Source: Symbiodinium microadriaticum | Lineage: Eukaryota; Sar; Dinophyceae; Suessiales; Symbiodiniaceae | Length of the DNA: 64,000 nt | Reading direction: 5' to 3' | NCBI GenBank assembly: GCA_001939145.1 | Contig: LSRX01000184.1 | Span: 564,078 to 628,077 of the forward strand | Shown here: one piece after another, positions 63,850 to 64,000 of the stretch | Layout of the letters: the number at the start of each line of letters is the position of its first letter | Position numbering within the stretch: the stretch's first letter is position 1 | Program-made: the position numbers and the translations under genes | Notes under the pieces: model-generated | Databases searched by the model: none | Seen by the model: the letters and a program-made list of their open reading frames with translations, nothing else | What the model was told of the DNA's origin: nothing

Positions 63850-64000
63850 GTTTAAGGCTTAGGGGTTTAGGGCTTGGGGTTTAGAGGTGTAGAGGTTTAG
63901 GGTTTAGAGGTGTAGGGTTTAGGGGTTTAGGGGTTTAGGGTTTAGTGTTTGGAGGTGCAGGGTTTAGGGGTTTAGGGTGTAGGGTTTACGGTTTAGGTTT
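63850..64000. repeat. TTTAGGG array running to the window end
   Basis: About twenty units with TTTAGAGGTGTAGGG blocks repeated. Confidence 0.9.

Noticed and set aside
1..64000. Dinoflagellate spliced-leader gene
   Set aside because: Looked for CCGTAGCCATTTTGGCTCAAG on both strands by eye and did not see it; a computed search would be decisive.

Overview
The window looks like nuclear DNA of a dinoflagellate, probably from a symbiodiniacean-like or related lineage. This rests on four things: very many degenerate copies of the TTTAGGG telomere motif (both orientations, throughout), a long LINE-type retrotransposon with an apurinic-type endonuclease, reverse transcriptase and zinc knuckle/C2H2 tail, an open frame of 41-42 residue RCC1-like repeats of the 'HTVLLRSDG..VACG' type, and short coding islands bounded by CAG and GT or GC. 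The species cannot be named from this alone; another TTTAGGG-bearing protist or alga is not strictly excluded. The window contains a 289-base run of N (47823-48111) and three single N positions (11220, 41744, 44043).

There are no operons and no complete ordinary gene that I can defend. Most of the window (1-30 kb and 38-64 kb) is a mosaic of two kinds of repeat. The first is degenerate TTTAGGG/CCCTAAA tracts from tens to about 300 bases, sometimes organised into 21, 30, 68 or 69 base higher-order units. The second is about 75 copies of roughly 20 families of short (about 85-200 base) palindromic, MITE-like elements, which I name PAL-A to PAL-T here. They are mostly AT-rich hairpins with long inverted ends, often nested in one another. 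Microsatellites and AT-rich low-complexity stretches fill much of the rest.

The coding highlight is a near full-length LINE, about 30137-38130, flanked by a perfect 15-base AGT-rich direct repeat that suggests insertion into a (GTC)n(GTA)n microsatellite. It encodes a broken ORF1-like region (membrane segment, Arg/Ser-rich and Pro-rich parts), then endonuclease plus reverse transcriptase (with one -1 frame break exactly before the RT 'VRQGC' motif), C2H2-like zinc fingers, a separate-frame helical basic-tailed domain, and finally a ubiquitin-specific-protease (peptidase C19) domain with Cys box, QQDAAEF, GHY and DDD motifs. A USP domain in a LINE is the strongest candidate for an unusual system here.

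Smaller coding remains are: a second LINE RT fragment at 1663-2094; an RCC1-repeat pseudogene at 40160-41080; scattered plus-strand RRM-like micro-exons at 2574, 15185, 17251 and 24889, with Gly-rich islands at 9425 and 12785; a coding fragment ending in LRGG at 19032-19349; and a possible HxD oxygenase-like exon at 52224.

The main structural observation outside the LINE is that telomere-like tracts repeatedly sit inside the palindromic elements and are flanked by direct duplications of the host element (10 to about 50 bases) at about ten places. One PAL-D element is likewise inserted in a PAL-E element with a perfect 19-base duplication. This suggests that telomere-like DNA has been added at staggered breaks, and that the palindromic elements act as datable targets for it.
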